A stretch of DNA of 8,781 nt from Euryarchaeota archaeon UBA346 (GCA_002496355.1 DAJP01000054.1:14115-22895); one strand, 5' to 3'. Counted from the stretch's first letter, positions 1 through 7,097 are shown. Translations and numbers: made by a program. Notes: generated by a model not told the origin, from the letters alone.

Positions 1-1904
1 TCTGCATCGTTGCGTTTCATCACTTTCTTTTCCACAGGGATCGCTTGGTTGATGAAGTCGTTTGCGACGTGTTCAATTTTCTGGATTTCATCCTCTGCAA
101 TTGGTTTATAATGGGCAAAATCAAATCGTGCTTCGGTGACTGATAACTGTGAACCAGCCTGCCAGATATGTTCCCCGAATAATCTACGTAGCGCCCCATT
201 GACGACATGGGTACCTGTATGGTGTTTCATCAGGGTATATCGATGATCCCAGTCTATTCTCCCATGAACTTTTTTTCCAATCACTGCAGGGGATTGAAGG
301 ACATGGATGATGGAACCTGCTGTTTTCTCGACATGGATGACGGGGATTGGTTTTCCGTCGATAAACAGTTCTCCTTTATCAGCTGGTTGACCACCGCCTT
401 CCGGATAGAACGCGGTCTTATCAAGGATTACCTCGGTTCCTCGGGGGGTGGTTTGTTGCCATAGGATTGTGGCATCAAATTCTTTTATGTAATGATCATC
501 GTAGTAAAGCGGGTGCGTCTGAGGGAGATCGGTTTGACTATCTGGTTTTTCTTCTTCTGCTTTCTCATGGGAGTGTAGTTCAGCGATCATGGAATCAAAA
601 TTAGGTGGGATCGTAACTGAGATGTTTTCTTTCTGGGCAATATTCTGCACAACATCCGGGGGCATCCCATGGGTATCATACAGCATGATAAGGGCAGAAG
701 GATCGATGGTTTGTTTTTCCTTTAAGATACGTCTGATGAGTCCTTCGCCCTTTGAGAGAGTATCGGAGAATCGTCTTGTTTCAATGTCTAAGATTTCGCT
801 GATCTGGTCTTTGCGTTTTATTAACGAGGGGAATTCTTTTTCGAGGTATCCTAGTTGTTTTTCCACGAGCTGTCGTACGGTATAGTCAAGTTGTAATTTT
901 TCTAATAATCGAAGGGATCGTCTGATGATCAATCGTACGAGGTATCCTGCTTTGACATTTGACGGAACAATACCATCCCCAAGCATAAACGATAAGCATT
1001 TGGTATGGTCCGCGAGAGCATAGATGCTCCCCTTGTCGGATGTATCTTTGAGTGATTCGTGCAGGAATGAGAGCATTTTTGGGAACGCGGTCTCATAAAC
1101 GGTTGGTGAACCTGTCGTGAACCAGGCGATTCGTTCCAGACCATACCCAGTATCGACGATGTTCAAGGGATTTGGTGAGTACTGTTTTCCATCCAAGGTT
1201 GTTTTTCCCAGAGCATCCTCTTTCATGTTCATGAACACGAGGGTTGCTATCTCCAATCCTCCTGCAAGAACTTCAACGCAGGGTCCTGCATTTCCCCCAC
1301 CAATCCAGAGTTGTTCTTTGTAATTGATCGCCTCACGGGGGATGCCTATCTTTTTTCTGAAGAACTCATCGCAGTATGCGACTGTTTCTTCTTTCCAGTA
1401 GATTTCATTGATGTTCTTGTTGAAGGCATGATGACCCATCATCTCAAAGGTAGTCAGATGTCGACCGCTCTTCCCCACTTCGTCAAGGTCGTTGAGTCGG
1501 ATGCATGGTTGTGATATCACCAGGGGATTGGCTGGAGGAGGGACCACTCCTGAGGTCACATGTGGTTGAAAATCTGCAATTGAAGCAATCGTCAAGTAAA
1601 TATCCGAACGCCATCGGGCAACGACTGGGCAGCGTTGTCCGGTGTCAGGGTACTGGAGGCGTGAATGACCATGAGATTCAAAAAATGAAAGAAATCCTTC
1701 CCGGACTTCTGCCAGCGTCAATGGTTTTTTCGCCAATGAATTTCCAATGAAACTGAACTTCACACACGGTTGATCTCCACAGAATTCCGTCTGTGGGTCG
1801 AGCGTCCAGAAATAATCCCCGCATGCCTTACATTTCTTCCTTTGGAACCCGTTTGAATGAAAGAATTGTAAGTCGTATTCCTTTTTCATGGTTGATTCGG
1901 TCAT
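1..1904 (-). CDS. alaS: Alanyl-tRNA synthetase, archaeal type (3' end beyond window)
   Basis: Cytoplasmic class II synthetase that charges tRNA-Ala with alanine. Reading the minus strand from 1904 gives 634 codons with no stop, continuing off the left edge, so the C-terminal part is missing. Visible in order: the archaeal N-terminal extension with C25-x2-C28 and YFWTLD (31-36), plus C42 and C47; class II core with MMGHHAF (155-161), GGGNAGPCVEVL (202-213) and DTGYGLERIAW (251-261, motif-3-like); then the editing domain with PEGGGQPADKG (501-511) and the zinc-binding H562-TGT-H566 (HxxxH). All expected motifs are intact, so the enzyme should be active and proofreading. Archaeal AlaRS is usually about 900 residues, so roughly a third (rest of editing domain, C-Ala/DHHA1 region) lies outside. 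Start: ATG at 1904 is first; an in-frame ATG at 1889 gives MKKEYDLQFF, closer to family N-termini. Neither has a clear Shine-Dalgarno; a TATA-like box near 1936-1941 would give an almost leaderless mRNA starting just before 1904. Confidence 0.96.
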   Translation of the reverse strand, partial: MTESTMKKEYDLQFFHSNGFQRKKCKACGDYFWTLDPQTEFCGDQPCVKFSFIGNSLAKKPLTLAEVREGFLSFFESHGHSRLQYPDTGQRCPVVARWRSDIYLTIASIADFQPHVTSGVVPPPANPLVISQPCIRLNDLDEVGKSGRHLTTFEMMGHHAFNKNINEIYWKEETVAYCDEFFRKKIGIPREAINYKEQLWIGGGNAGPCVEVLAGGLEIATLVFMNMKEDALGKTTLDGKQYSPNPLNIVDTGYGLERIAWFTTGSPTVYETAFPKMLSFLHESLKDTSDKGSIYALADHTKCLSFMLGDGIVPSNVKAGYLVRLIIRRSLRLLEKLQLDYTVRQLVEKQLGYLEKEFPSLIKRKDQISEILDIETRRFSDTLSKGEGLIRRILKEKQTIDPSALIMLYDTHGMPPDVVQNIAQKENISVTIPPNFDSMIAELHSHEKAEEEKPDSQTDLPQTHPLYYDDHYIKEFDATILWQQTTPRGTEVILDKTAFYPEGGGQPADKGELFIDGKPIPVIHVEKTAGSIIHVLQSPAVIGKKVHGRIDWDHRYTLMKHHTGTHVVNGALRRLFGEHIWQAGSQLSVTEARFDFAHYKPIAEDEIQKIEHVANDFINQAIPVEKKVMKRNDA

Positions 1905-1932
1905 AGGTCTTGACGGGTCAGGAATGGACAAA

Positions 1933-1949
1933 AGGTTTAAAGTTTTATC
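1933..1949 (-). promoter_or_regulatory. Putative archaeal promoter of alaS
   Basis: On the minus strand a purine-rich BRE-like ATAAAAC precedes TTTAAA (1941 to 1936). Transcription starting about 25 bases downstream would begin near 1913, giving a leader of about 9 bases before the ATG at 1904. This fits the absence of a Shine-Dalgarno sequence. Prediction from spacing and composition only. Confidence 0.45.
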
Positions 1950-2002
1950 TTCCAATAAAACAAGATAATTCTCTGAAATGAGTACCATTTTTATGAGTTA
2001 AC

Positions 2003-2016
2003 GATATATTTATAAG
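2003..2016 (+). promoter_or_regulatory. Putative archaeal promoter of the FG-GAP gene
   Basis: CGATATA followed by TTTATAAG (2009-2016) is a good archaeal TATA box. Its centre lies about 36 bases before the ATG at 2048, predicting a transcription start near 2037 and a leader of about 10 bases. The same layout precedes the gene at 7518. The region 1905-2047 therefore holds back-to-back promoters for alaS and this gene. Confidence 0.55.
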
Positions 2017-2047
2017 TAGAAACCCCCTTAAATATAGTTGGGAAAAT

Positions 2048-3280
2048 ATGAAGAAACTCATACCTTGTTTATTAATAGTAGCTATGATAGTTATAGGCAG
2101 TGTTGGCATTACTAGTGCGTTAAACGACAAACAATCCGACCAGAAAGCCCCAGCTCAAACCCCTCGTGGTGGTTATGAAATCCAATGGATGATGGAGTAT
2201 GGGAACAACCCGGGCTCAGGCGCACGTTACGAAGGACCACAACCTATCGGAGACAGCGATAACGATGGGAAGAATGAGCTACTCATCAGTGGGAGGGATT
2301 GTACCATCCGTGTTATGAAATGGAATGAGAATCTGCAGACGTATGCGCAGGTACGTGCCATTCATCCACCCCTATATCCCTTTATTCATTGTAGCGCCGG
2401 TGGTATGGCAATTGGGGATGTGACTAATGATGGAAAAAATGAGGTAGCAGCAACTTGGTACTCCTCAGTTTATCACTATTTTGCCTTTAAGTATTGGTTG
2501 ATTGGGTTAAATCCCTATATTTTTAGCAACAATGGAGGAAGTGCCGATTGTCTCATTGGTGACTGTGATAATGACGGGAAAAACGAGTTGATTTTAAGCG
2601 GTGGGCCGGGATGGGAACAAGATAGCCCTGTCGCTGAGATTACCGTGTTCCGATGGAATGGACTGTTTTTGAAGAGAGTAGCGGAATGGAAAGATCCTGA
2701 TGTCAATGGGTATGTCTACATGGCTGGGCTTGGGGATGTCGATGAAGATGGAGAAAATGAGATCGTCTGCGCCTATGAAAACAAGGTCATAGTGTTGAAT
2801 TGGGATTCTCAGAATGAGGAATTCGTTCCGATGCAGATCTATAAAACCTACGGTCAGGTCTCGCCCTTTGGTGTTGTCTGTAAGGACTGCGATAATGATG
2901 GAAACGCGGAAATCCTCTTGAGCTATTATAATCCGCGGATCTCTATCTTTAAATGGAATGGGACTGGCTATCCGATGCAGTTTGATATTACGTGGCCTGG
3001 ATGGGACCCGGTCATCGAGGGAATCGATGTGGGTGATACCGATGGTGATGGGGCTAACGAGGTGTGCGCTGGGGCTGGCGTGACACATATCCTTCAATGG
3101 AATGGGACGACCTACGTCGAAGAAGCGGTGCTTCCCACATTTGGTTGGATGGCAGTCGTTAGCGTCGGGGATTGTGACAATGATGGGAAAAACGAAATCA
3201 ACGCAGGCAACGTCGAGGTCAACATCGACTCAGGGGAACAGTTCACCGAATGGGTTTTTAAATACAATCCAGGAACTTAA
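2048..3280 (+). CDS. Secreted FG-GAP/VCBS seven-bladed beta-propeller protein
   Basis: Exported protein of 410 residues with no recognised catalytic motif. Residues 1-24 form a signal peptide (MKK, hydrophobic core, likely cut after TSA); no lipobox. The rest carries seven Ca-binding loops of the form D-x-(D/T)-x-D-G-x-x-E at 69-77, 124-132, 172-180, 230-238, 280-288, 330-338 and 375-383. They are spaced 45-58 residues apart, which is the FG-GAP/VCBS blade period and predicts a closed seven-bladed propeller. A second recurring element is a strand with W-N-G or W-N (KWNEN 91-95, RWNG 202-205, NWD 251-253, KWNG 302-305, QWNG 350-353). Such propellers bind carbohydrate, protein or surface partners; the ligand here is unknown. 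The mature part has about ten cysteines, three of them at the second position of a Ca loop (DCDNDG), which is unusual. The protein ends right after the last blade, without the PKD domains or C-terminal tail of its neighbour, so it is probably released or held by a partner. Start chosen by signal peptide and promoter distance; GGGA lies 6 bases or so upstream. Confidence 0.9.
   Translation: MKKLIPCLLIVAMIVIGSVGITSALNDKQSDQKAPAQTPRGGYEIQWMMEYGNNPGSGARYEGPQPIGDSDNDGKNELLISGRDCTIRVMKWNENLQTYAQVRAIHPPLYPFIHCSAGGMAIGDVTNDGKNEVAATWYSSVYHYFAFKYWLIGLNPYIFSNNGGSADCLIGDCDNDGKNELILSGGPGWEQDSPVAEITVFRWNGLFLKRVAEWKDPDVNGYVYMAGLGDVDEDGENEIVCAYENKVIVLNWDSQNEEFVPMQIYKTYGQVSPFGVVCKDCDNDGNAEILLSYYNPRISIFKWNGTGYPMQFDITWPGWDPVIEGIDVGDTDGDGANEVCAGAGVTHILQWNGTTYVEEAVLPTFGWMAVVSVGDCDNDGKNEINAGNVEVNIDSGEQFTEWVFKYNPGT
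2252..3196 (+). repeat. Seven degenerate calcium-loop repeats within the FG-GAP gene
   Basis: A unit resembling GATAATGATGGGAAAAA(T/C)GAG recurs seven times in the reading frame, first at 2252-2278 and last at 3170-3196, encoding D-x-D-N-D-G-K-N-E and variants. Copies 1, 3 and 7 are most alike (DNDGKNE); copies 4 and 6 have diverged to DEDGENE and DGDGANE. The period is about 135-175 bases, one propeller blade. Confidence 0.85.
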
Positions 3281-3307
3281 TTTTTCCCTTTTTCTCCCTT
3301 TTTTTAT
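3281..3307 (+). terminator. Oligo-T terminator after the FG-GAP gene
   Basis: Directly after the TAA stop come three T tracts separated by C-rich triplets (TTTTTCCCTTTTTCTCCC then seven T). No strong stem precedes them. Archaeal RNA polymerase stops at T-rich tracts in the non-template strand without needing a hairpin, so this is a convincing intrinsic terminator that separates this gene from the next operon. Confidence 0.7.
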
Positions 3308-3322
3308 GGATATTTTCACAAG

Positions 3323-3337
3323 AGAAACCTATTAATA
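3323..3337 (+). promoter_or_regulatory. Putative promoter of the XRE regulator operon
   Basis: The BRE-like GAGAAAC and TATTAATA (3330-3337) predict a transcription start near 3358-3361 and a leader of about 25 bases. The palindrome at 3341-3360 fills the gap between TATA box and start site. Confidence 0.5.
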
Positions 3338-3340
3338 GAT

Positions 3341-3360
3341 TGTCGATATATGTATCGACA
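3341..3360. promoter_or_regulatory. Operator-like palindrome before the XRE gene
   Basis: TGTCGATA-TATG-TATCGACA is a perfect inverted repeat with 8-base arms and a 4-base centre. One mismatch further out, two more bases pair (AT/GC, 3338-3339 with 3362-3363). It lies just after the TATA box and up to the predicted transcription start, where a bound dimer would block polymerase. The nearby gene encodes an HTH protein of the XRE class, which binds as a dimer to such sites and often represses its own promoter, so autoregulation is the simplest reading. It could also form an RNA hairpin if transcription starts earlier. Confidence 0.6.
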
Positions 3361-3383
3361 GTCTTTGTAGGCATTGGGAGAAC

Positions 3384-4085
3384 ATGGGTGTTAAAGAAGT
3401 ATTAGCAGAAAAAATCGCAGGTGAAATCACCCTGAGTCCAAAACCCGGGGAAACACTACGAAAATGGCGAACCACGTTTAATATCTCACAAGCAGATCTC
3501 GCCAATTATCTAGGGCTAGCCCAAAGTGTCATCAGCGACTATGAATCAGGGAGACGAAAATCCCCAGGAATTAATTCTGTCAAAAAAATTGTCAACGCCT
3601 TCCTCGCAATCGACGAAAAGAAACACGGGGGCACCGTCATCCAACAATATCAATTCATGGTAAAAACACAGGATGGCATCATCGATATCATGGAATACCC
3701 TTATGCAATCCCTATGGAAAAACTCATCAAAGAAATCAACGGACGAGTGGTCACCTCACCAAATATCAGCATTGACCGGTCTGTCAAAGGGTTCACCCTC
3801 ATCGATGGCATCGAGACAATCAAAACACTCACCGCTACGAATTACCCAAACCTATATGGATGGAGCACAGAGCGGGCGTTGATTTTTACAAAAATACAGT
3901 TCGGCAGAAGCCCGATGATCGCGATTCGCATCCACCCCGTCAAACCATCCCTGGTGGTCTATCACAAACCCGGTGGGATCGATCCCCTTGCAGTTCAACT
4001 TTCAGAACGAGAAAACATCCCATTGGTGATCACTGAAATGCCTCTTGAGGACCTACGGAAAAAATTGATTTCCTTGGGGAGGTGA
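3384..4085 (+). CDS. XRE-family HTH transcriptional regulator, archaeal type
   Basis: DNA-binding regulator of 233 residues. Residues 22-76 form a Cro/XRE helix-turn-helix: LRKWRTTFNISQADLANYLG, then AQSVISDYESGRRKSPG, in which ISQADLA is helix 2 and QSVISDYESG the recognition helix and its end. The remaining part (about 85-233) is an alpha/beta domain with no enzyme motif I recognise; it reads like the effector or dimerisation domain of a group of archaea-specific regulators (COG1709-like from memory, not checked). Its ligand is unknown. The gene is first in an operon with the zinc-finger gene, 6 bases downstream, and has an operator-like palindrome centred 33 bases before its start, consistent with autoregulation. 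GGGAG ends 3 bases before the ATG, closer than ideal, but no other in-frame start keeps the HTH intact. Confidence 0.88.
   Translation: MGVKEVLAEKIAGEITLSPKPGETLRKWRTTFNISQADLANYLGLAQSVISDYESGRRKSPGINSVKKIVNAFLAIDEKKHGGTVIQQYQFMVKTQDGIIDIMEYPYAIPMEKLIKEINGRVVTSPNISIDRSVKGFTLIDGIETIKTLTATNYPNLYGWSTERALIFTKIQFGRSPMIAIRIHPVKPSLVVYHKPGGIDPLAVQLSERENIPLVITEMPLEDLRKKLISLGR
4078..4085 (+). promoter_or_regulatory. Strong Shine-Dalgarno of the zinc-finger gene
   Basis: GGAGGTGA matches the archaeal 16S anti-SD very well and ends 6 bases before the ATG at 4092. It overlaps the last codons and the TGA stop of the upstream regulator gene, so translation of the two is probably coupled. It fixes the start of the short gene. 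Confidence 0.8.
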
Positions 4086-4091
4086 TTCACG

Positions 4092-4265
4092 ATGGCTGAT
4101 GTCGTTGGCCTCTGTGATATCTGTGGACGACCGGGATCAATGTGCACGTGCCAGCTCTGTGGACGATTTGTCTGTGAACGATGTTATGAACACCGCCATT
4201 CCCTTTGTATTGAATGTGCACATCAGAAAAGACGATCAGATACCCCCTCACATCCTATCGAGTAA
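4092..4265 (+). CDS. 57-residue cysteine-rich zinc-finger protein
   Basis: Small protein whose first 44 residues are almost entirely a metal-binding array: C8-x2-C11, C18-x-C20-x2-C23, C28-x2-C31, H34, H36, C39-x2-C42, H44. The spacing CxxC...CxxC-x4-CxxC-xx-H-x4-C resembles HIT-type or B-box-like cross-brace zinc fingers that bind two zinc ions; this is a resemblance by spacing, not a firm family call. A short charged tail (45-57) follows. It has no signal peptide or membrane segment, so it should be cytoplasmic. A strong Shine-Dalgarno 6 bases upstream and its place right behind the XRE gene make it a real gene despite its size. Zinc fingers of this kind usually mediate protein or nucleic-acid contacts; it may be a partner of the regulator, but that is inference. 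Confidence 0.85.
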   Translation: MADVVGLCDICGRPGSMCTCQLCGRFVCERCYEHRHSLCIECAHQKRRSDTPSHPIE

Positions 4266-4307
4266 ACACTCATTTATGAAATAATCAGAATCATTGTATA
4301 TATTGAG

Positions 4308-4330
4308 AGAATATTCTTTTATTATAATGA
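4308..4330 (+). terminator. Possible weak terminator of the XRE operon
   Basis: The palindrome AGAATATTCT (4308-4317) runs into TTTTATTATAAT in the short gap between the convergent operon and peptidase gene. The stem is short and AT-rich, so the call is tentative. Confidence 0.3.
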
Positions 4331-4336
4331 ATTTTG

Positions 4337-4352
4337 AAAAAAAAGAAAAAAA
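4337..4352 (-). terminator. Oligo-T terminator of the peptidase gene
   Basis: Read on the minus strand, seven T, one C and eight T begin 12 bases after the stop codon of the C25 peptidase. This is a typical archaeal T-tract terminator. Confidence 0.7.
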
Positions 4353-4363
4353 GAGATGGGGAT

Positions 4364-7090
4364 TTAGTACCCCAAAAGGTGTCGCAGGACCGGAAACATG
4401 TTTGGGAACTGTTCAAAGAGGTGCTGCAGGAATAAAGAAAATGAGAATCTGTATTCCAATGGCATGACCACATCGAGTGTTCCCCAGTCGCTTTCCGCAT
4501 CCATGGAGTCCTTTGCTTTTGCTTTTACCGTGTAGGTTCCTTTCTCAGTCCAGGTGTGTGTCAGATGTATCTGTGTGCCTGAGACATAAGGACCGACCCA
4601 ACCAGAAGTGGTATTGTCTCCCCAGTCGACGAAAAAGTAGATGTTATGGCCGTCGAGATCGTTGGAGAGGAAATTGAACAAGTATGGGTTCCCTGGTGTT
4701 CCTTCCGCTGGGCCAGTGACTTGAGGCACATCAGGTGGATTGTTATCGGTGATTGTCACCACCAATGCGTCTGACCAGAAGCTTCCAGCACCCCAGACGT
4801 CCCTGGCTTTTACTTTGACGTTGAAGGTTCCAAGCGTCGTCCAGATGTGTGATGCGACACCGGTCACTCCTGAGTCGAATGGTCCAAGCCATCCGCTGTT
4901 GCTGCCGTCGCCCCAGTCGAAGAGATAGTAGATTTGATCTTGATTTGGATCAGAGGCGCTACTGGTGTAGGTGTACTGGACGTTCCAGATACCAAGTGTC
5001 GGTCCGACTGGTTTTGTTGGTTGTACCGGAGCATCACTGGGTGAAGGTGATTTGAATTGTTGGGCAGGGTCACCAAAGTAGGTGCATCCTTGGATGATCG
5101 CTCGGTAACTGCCAGGTGCCGAGTTCCAGGACCAGTTGACCGCTGGTGCCATACTATCCTTGGACCAGGCATGACCTTTACCGAACTCCCAGTTCGCATA
5201 GCTCTGTGAATTGTTCTCCATGTCGAAGAAAAAATCCCAGAACAATTTCATCTGCATGGCACTTGATGAGTTGGTGCTTGTGAAAGACCCCCAACCATAA
5301 CAGGTGTTGTATACACAAGCGAACGCAAGCTCTGTGTCAGAATGAAACAGCATAGAGTGAAGGACACCATCGTCTGCAGCGTCAAAGTCACCACAGTGAC
5401 AACCAAAGTCAGTGATGAAGAACGGTCGGGTATTATGATAGTTAGCTTCCCATTCCGTATCATAGACATCAAGAGACATTGACGGATCTGCATGAGCCAC
5501 CCCGCTAATGACGGTGACCTGATCCTCGTTGATTTTTGTTCTGAACTTCCCTATCGCATCTCCCCCCTCCCATCCGGGATTTGGAGTTTCCGAAGTGTAT
5601 TTAATGGAGAGGTTGAACTGATTTCCCGGGTTGACAGCATTCCAGGTTTCATATCCGAATTGGAATCCCATCCAGGTTGGATAGACGCCGTGTTCATTGG
5701 GGTCTGGACCAAGCCAGTTGTTTGTACCTTTTATTGCACCATAATCAATGAAATCATCTCCCTGTGCCTGCCATCCAAGAGTCCCTGTCATAAACGCTGC
5801 GTTATCAAGGTAATCATAATCGGTGCTTTGTGCATAGTAGAAGCTCTTGGTCATCCAGTTAGAGACGTCCTGAGGGGTATCACAGGTGAGACGCCCGATG
5901 AAGATTTCAGAGTAGAGATCGAACCCTAAGTCTCCTTCCTCACCCCAGTAGGAATTCCCATTGGAATTGAAGTTATTATCAAGGTTGCTCCAGTAGATAT
6001 CTGCATCGATATCGGTCTCATAACTTGAGTCCATGTCACGGGCGGGGATGTAATTTGATTCTCCATCAGCACCGATGAGGATGTAGCTTGTTCCCCAGTC
6101 CTCATAGGCATCCTTACAGAACTCCCGGATGTGGGCTTGCTTGTCATTGAAGGGATTTGAGCCCTGGTAATCAACACAGGCGTCGATATCCTCAGCAGTC
6201 ACCAGAGTGCAGGTCAATCCTTCGGCTGTATGTTGGTCCATGAGGCTTTCCCAGTTGTAGGGGGTGGATCCTGTGGTGTCCCAATAGTCAAGTCCATTCT
6301 GGGTGGTCGTAATGATCACATAATCGAAATTTCCGGATGGATCGCAGAGTCCGCCAGGGTACTCAAAGACGGGCGCAGGAAGGTAGGTGTCTGTCATCTC
6401 GGGGTTGGAGACTAAGGATTGAACCCATTGGGCATCCTCTGGAGTGTTGCGGTAGAGGTGGTTGATCTCCGTGCTTGGTTTTAGGTTGATGGTCAGGGTC
6501 ATTTCCGGGTAGTAGGATATTTGCCCGGAGGCAGGGACATATTGGACTGGTGAAAAGGAGATATCCATGATTGTATATCCATGAGAGTAGCCAAGATTGT
6601 ATGATCCATGGTTTATTGAAGGATAGACTTGGTTGGATGCATACAAATCCTCGTTGATGAGGAATTCCTGTGGAATATTCTCACCGATAGGGATTTCATT
6701 TTGATAGGGTATGATGGGATGGGAGATTAGATTCAATCCTTGAACGTCGTATTCAATGGGGGTTCCTTCTACAGAAACCGAATCAATAGTGGTTCCAAAT
6801 GGTAAAAGGAGTTGGGTGAATTTCACTGGTAGAGTTGGGTCTCCAGCTTGTTTTCCTAAATTCAGACATCCTTGCATTTGAATTTCCGAATACAAGGTAT
6901 TATCCACAGTGATCGATTGGATGGTCGGTTCCTTAAATGCAAAAGTGTAGCTCAGATGGTCGCTCTCCACTCGATAAGGGTTTTGATTTGACATGGCTGT
7001 TGCTGTAGTCAATGCAGACATTGTTAAAAGAATGCAGAAGACTACCGATACCTGCTTTTTTCCTTTTAATATATTATTCGATAGATTCAT
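4364..7090 (-). CDS. Secreted C25 (gingipain-family) cysteine peptidase with two PKD domains
   Basis: Extracellular endopeptidase of 908 residues. Order: signal peptide 1-32 (likely cut after TATA); propeptide-like beta region about 36-250, including LGKQAGDPTLPVKFTQLLLP, typical of C25 prodomains; catalytic domain about 255-690, starting at FDYVIITTT and ending near YFGDPAQQ; PKD domains about 692-783 and 785-877; a C-terminal tail 878-908. The catalytic pair is probably H533 (GVAHAD) and C564 (GCHCGDF), which aligns with the CxxGDF motif of gingipains; a second cysteine, C566, sits two residues on. Acidic loops such as DSSYETDIDADIYW may bind Ca. Cleavage preference cannot be read. The start is placed at 7090, where GGAGGT lies 9 bases upstream and a normal signal peptide begins; the ATG at 7129 would add 13 residues, has no ribosome site and falls inside the promoter. 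It faces away from the thioredoxin-like gene and converges on the XRE operon. Such peptidases are known from sediment Thermoplasmatota that degrade detrital protein. Confidence 0.92.
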   Translation of the reverse strand: MNLSNNILKGKKQVSVVFCILLTMSALTTATAMSNQNPYRVESDHLSYTFAFKEPTIQSITVDNTLYSEIQMQGCLNLGKQAGDPTLPVKFTQLLLPFGTTIDSVSVEGTPIEYDVQGLNLISHPIIPYQNEIPIGENIPQEFLINEDLYASNQVYPSINHGSYNLGYSHGYTIMDISFSPVQYVPASGQISYYPEMTLTINLKPSTEINHLYRNTPEDAQWVQSLVSNPEMTDTYLPAPVFEYPGGLCDPSGNFDYVIITTTQNGLDYWDTTGSTPYNWESLMDQHTAEGLTCTLVTAEDIDACVDYQGSNPFNDKQAHIREFCKDAYEDWGTSYILIGADGESNYIPARDMDSSYETDIDADIYWSNLDNNFNSNGNSYWGEEGDLGFDLYSEIFIGRLTCDTPQDVSNWMTKSFYYAQSTDYDYLDNAAFMTGTLGWQAQGDDFIDYGAIKGTNNWLGPDPNEHGVYPTWMGFQFGYETWNAVNPGNQFNLSIKYTSETPNPGWEGGDAIGKFRTKINEDQVTVISGVAHADPSMSLDVYDTEWEANYHNTRPFFITDFGCHCGDFDAADDGVLHSMLFHSDTELAFACVYNTCYGWGSFTSTNSSSAMQMKLFWDFFFDMENNSQSYANWEFGKGHAWSKDSMAPAVNWSWNSAPGSYRAIIQGCTYFGDPAQQFKSPSPSDAPVQPTKPVGPTLGIWNVQYTYTSSASDPNQDQIYYLFDWGDGSNSGWLGPFDSGVTGVASHIWTTLGTFNVKVKARDVWGAGSFWSDALVVTITDNNPPDVPQVTGPAEGTPGNPYLFNFLSNDLDGHNIYFFVDWGDNTTSGWVGPYVSGTQIHLTHTWTEKGTYTVKAKAKDSMDAESDWGTLDVVMPLEYRFSFSLFLQHLFEQFPNMFPVLRHLLGY
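4367..4459 (-). other. C-terminal tail of the C25 peptidase, possible sorting signal
   Basis: After the last PKD strand the protein ends with about 31 residues, rich in F and L, finishing FEQFPNMFPVLRHLLGY (892-908 without the first F). It is hydrophobic to amphipathic, has a single R and H near the end, and lacks the PGF/PEF motif plus basic cluster of known archaeosortase substrates. Its place after PKD domains at the very end of an exported protein is where sorting or anchoring signals sit. Function is inferred from position. Confidence 0.5.
4460..5017 (-). repeat. Tandem PKD-domain duplication in the peptidase
   Basis: Two adjacent PKD-like Ig-fold domains of about 92 residues share DWGD-x3-SGW-x-GP-x2-SG, then a (I/T)WT-x2-GT(F/Y)-x-VK-x-KA(R/K)D segment, showing internal duplication. 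A third related copy starts in the gene at the right edge (from about residue 380: PPDTPTITGPAKGAPG against PPDVPQVTGPAEGTPG here). PKD domains act as spacers or surface-contact modules in archaeal exported proteins. Confidence 0.85.
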
Positions 7091-7097
7091 TTTTAGT

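Noticed and set aside
1..1904. Impression that this side has only short scattered ORFs or a broken alaS
   Set aside because: Translating the minus strand from 1904 gives 634 uninterrupted codons with all AlaRS motifs in order; no frameshift or stop. Short ORFs on either strand here are shadows.
2594..3097. Minus-strand ORF of 167 codons
   Set aside because: It mirrors the repeated Ca loops of the FG-GAP gene; its recurring I/V/D-rich pattern is the antisense of those repeats.
2252..3196. Regularly spaced repeats as a possible CRISPR or minisatellite
   Set aside because: The copies are in frame, degenerate mainly at third positions and encode a known structural loop, with coding sequence between them.
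4266..4363. Possible small RNA or further ORF in the convergent gap
   Set aside because: Only T-tract terminators and an AT palindrome are visible in these 98 bases; no ribosome site or codon structure.
5492..5929. Plus-strand ORF of 145 codons
   Set aside because: It lies opposite the catalytic domain of the peptidase, has no recognisable domain and no ribosome site.
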